Source: Pseudomonadota bacterium (GTDB lineage Bacteria > Pseudomonadota > Gammaproteobacteria > Burkholderiales > Thiobacillaceae). Taken from it: 13,444 bases of DNA. Every line of letters starts with the position of its first letter. The stretch's first letter is position 1. The notes under the pieces were generated by a model. It saw nothing but the letters and a program-made list of their open reading frames with translations. It was not told the origin of the DNA and did no database searches. The translations under genes were made by a program, and so were the position numbers. Positions 12,908 to 13,444 of the stretch are shown here, piece by piece. The stretch is from positions 1 through 13,444 of the forward strand of contig JAUPLV010000050.1 of NCBI GenBank assembly GCA_030836725.1. Direction: 5' to 3'.

Positions 12908-13444
12908 ATGCGCTTCCGCTTTCCCGTTGTCATCATTGACGAAGACTTCCGCTCCGAAAACGCCTCGGGGCTTGGTATCCGCGCGCTTGCCGAAGCCATC
13001 GAGAAGGAAGGCATGGAGGTGCTCGGCGTCACCAACTACGGCGACCTGACCTCGTTCGCCCAGCAACAGGCGCGCGCGTCCGCCTTCATCCTGTCGATCG
13101 ACGACGAGGAACTCGCCGGCAGCGACGAGGATACGAGCAAGGCGCTGCAAAAGCTGCGCGGCTTCGTCGAGGAAGTGCGTTTCCGCAACGCCGAGATCCC
13201 GATTTTCCTGCACGGCGAAACCCGCACCGCACGGCATATTCCGAACGACATCCTGCGCGAACTGAATGGCTTCATCCACATGCTGGAAGACACGCCGGAA
13301 TTTCTCGCCCGCTATATCGGCCGCGAGGCGCGCGCCTACCTCGATTCGCTGGTGCCGCCGTTCTTCCGCGCGCTCACCCATTACGCTGCGGACGGCTCGT
13401 ATTCCTGGCACTGTCCCGGGCACTCCGGCGGCGTCGCTTTCCTG
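12908..13444 (+). CDS. Orn/Lys/Arg decarboxylase (class I, PLP-dependent), N-terminal part
   Basis: The gene runs off the right edge after 179 codons of a family usually near 750 residues. It starts at an ATG with AGGAG six to seven bases upstream. The N-terminal wing domain (receiver-like) is visible: FRFPVVIIDEDF, then SGLGIRALAEAIEKEGMEVLGVTNYGDL and ASAFILSIDDEEL. This is followed by a linker (ARYIGREARAYLDSLVPPFF) and the start of the PLP-binding domain, SYSWHCPGHSGGVAFL, the family hallmark. The PLP lysine lies beyond the window. These enzymes decarboxylate arginine, lysine or ornithine to agmatine, cadaverine or putrescine; which one cannot be told from this part. The position after apbC and dcd is an arrangement I recall from related bacteria and suggests a constitutive biosynthetic enzyme rather than an acid-induced one. 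Confidence 0.92.
   Translation, partial: MRFRFPVVIIDEDFRSENASGLGIRALAEAIEKEGMEVLGVTNYGDLTSFAQQQARASAFILSIDDEELAGSDEDTSKALQKLRGFVEEVRFRNAEIPIFLHGETRTARHIPNDILRELNGFIHMLEDTPEFLARYIGREARAYLDSLVPPFFRALTHYAADGSYSWHCPGHSGGVAFL

Noticed and set aside
1..13444. CRISPR arrays, tRNA or rRNA genes, insertion sequences, toxin-antitoxin pairs
   Set aside because: No spaced direct repeats, cloverleaf-like sequence, transposase motifs or paired small toxin/antitoxin genes were seen on either strand.

Overview
The window reads as chromosomal housekeeping DNA from a GC-rich betaproteobacterium. I infer this from high GC with G/C-ending codons, from the sequence character of the proteins, and from two gene blocks I remember as common in that class: proS with a lytic transglycosylase beside rppH, and apbC-dcd-arginine/lysine decarboxylase. 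Species cannot be fixed from the sequence alone. I see no rRNA, tRNA, CRISPR array, insertion sequence or phage gene.

Left block (1-3050, minus strand). An aspartase/fumarase-superfamily lyase (most likely aspA) is followed by the circularly permuted ribosome-assembly GTPase rbgA. Next comes a heavily decayed relic of trhP (yegQ), the U32-family tRNA uridine hydroxylation gene. The block ends with the first 78 codons of a sugar-type periplasmic-binding protein that runs off the window and shows no signal peptide.

Central block (3064-5877, plus strand). Four tightly packed genes start 13 bases from the divergent aspA start codon. They encode a TlpA/ResA-like exported thioredoxin (CPPC), a second exported thioredoxin-fold protein (CPFC), a TolC-family outer-membrane protein and an unusually small HlyD-like adaptor of 173 residues. 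The last three are joined by ATGA overlaps or a short gap with a good ribosome site. No inner-membrane pump is encoded. This pairing of periplasmic thiol chemistry with half an export machine is the most unusual functional grouping in the window.

Right-centre block. On the minus strand lie an unrecognised two-part protein with a possible winged-helix N-terminus, an SLT-type lytic transglycosylase and prolyl-tRNA synthetase. On the plus strand, a stand-alone spermidine-synthase-like protein diverges from proS and is followed by rppH and an unrecognised 120-residue protein.

Right block (11078-13444, plus strand). apbC (Fe-S carrier ATPase), dcd (dCTP deaminase) and the start of an Orn/Lys/Arg decarboxylase. 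The apbC-dcd gap holds a perfect 14-bp inverted repeat that includes the apbC stop codon, followed at once by a C/G-rich palindromic repeat of the REP-like kind. dcd has no visible Shine-Dalgarno sequence after it. Three likely promoters (aspA, proS, apbC) share a TAAAAT -10 hexamer.
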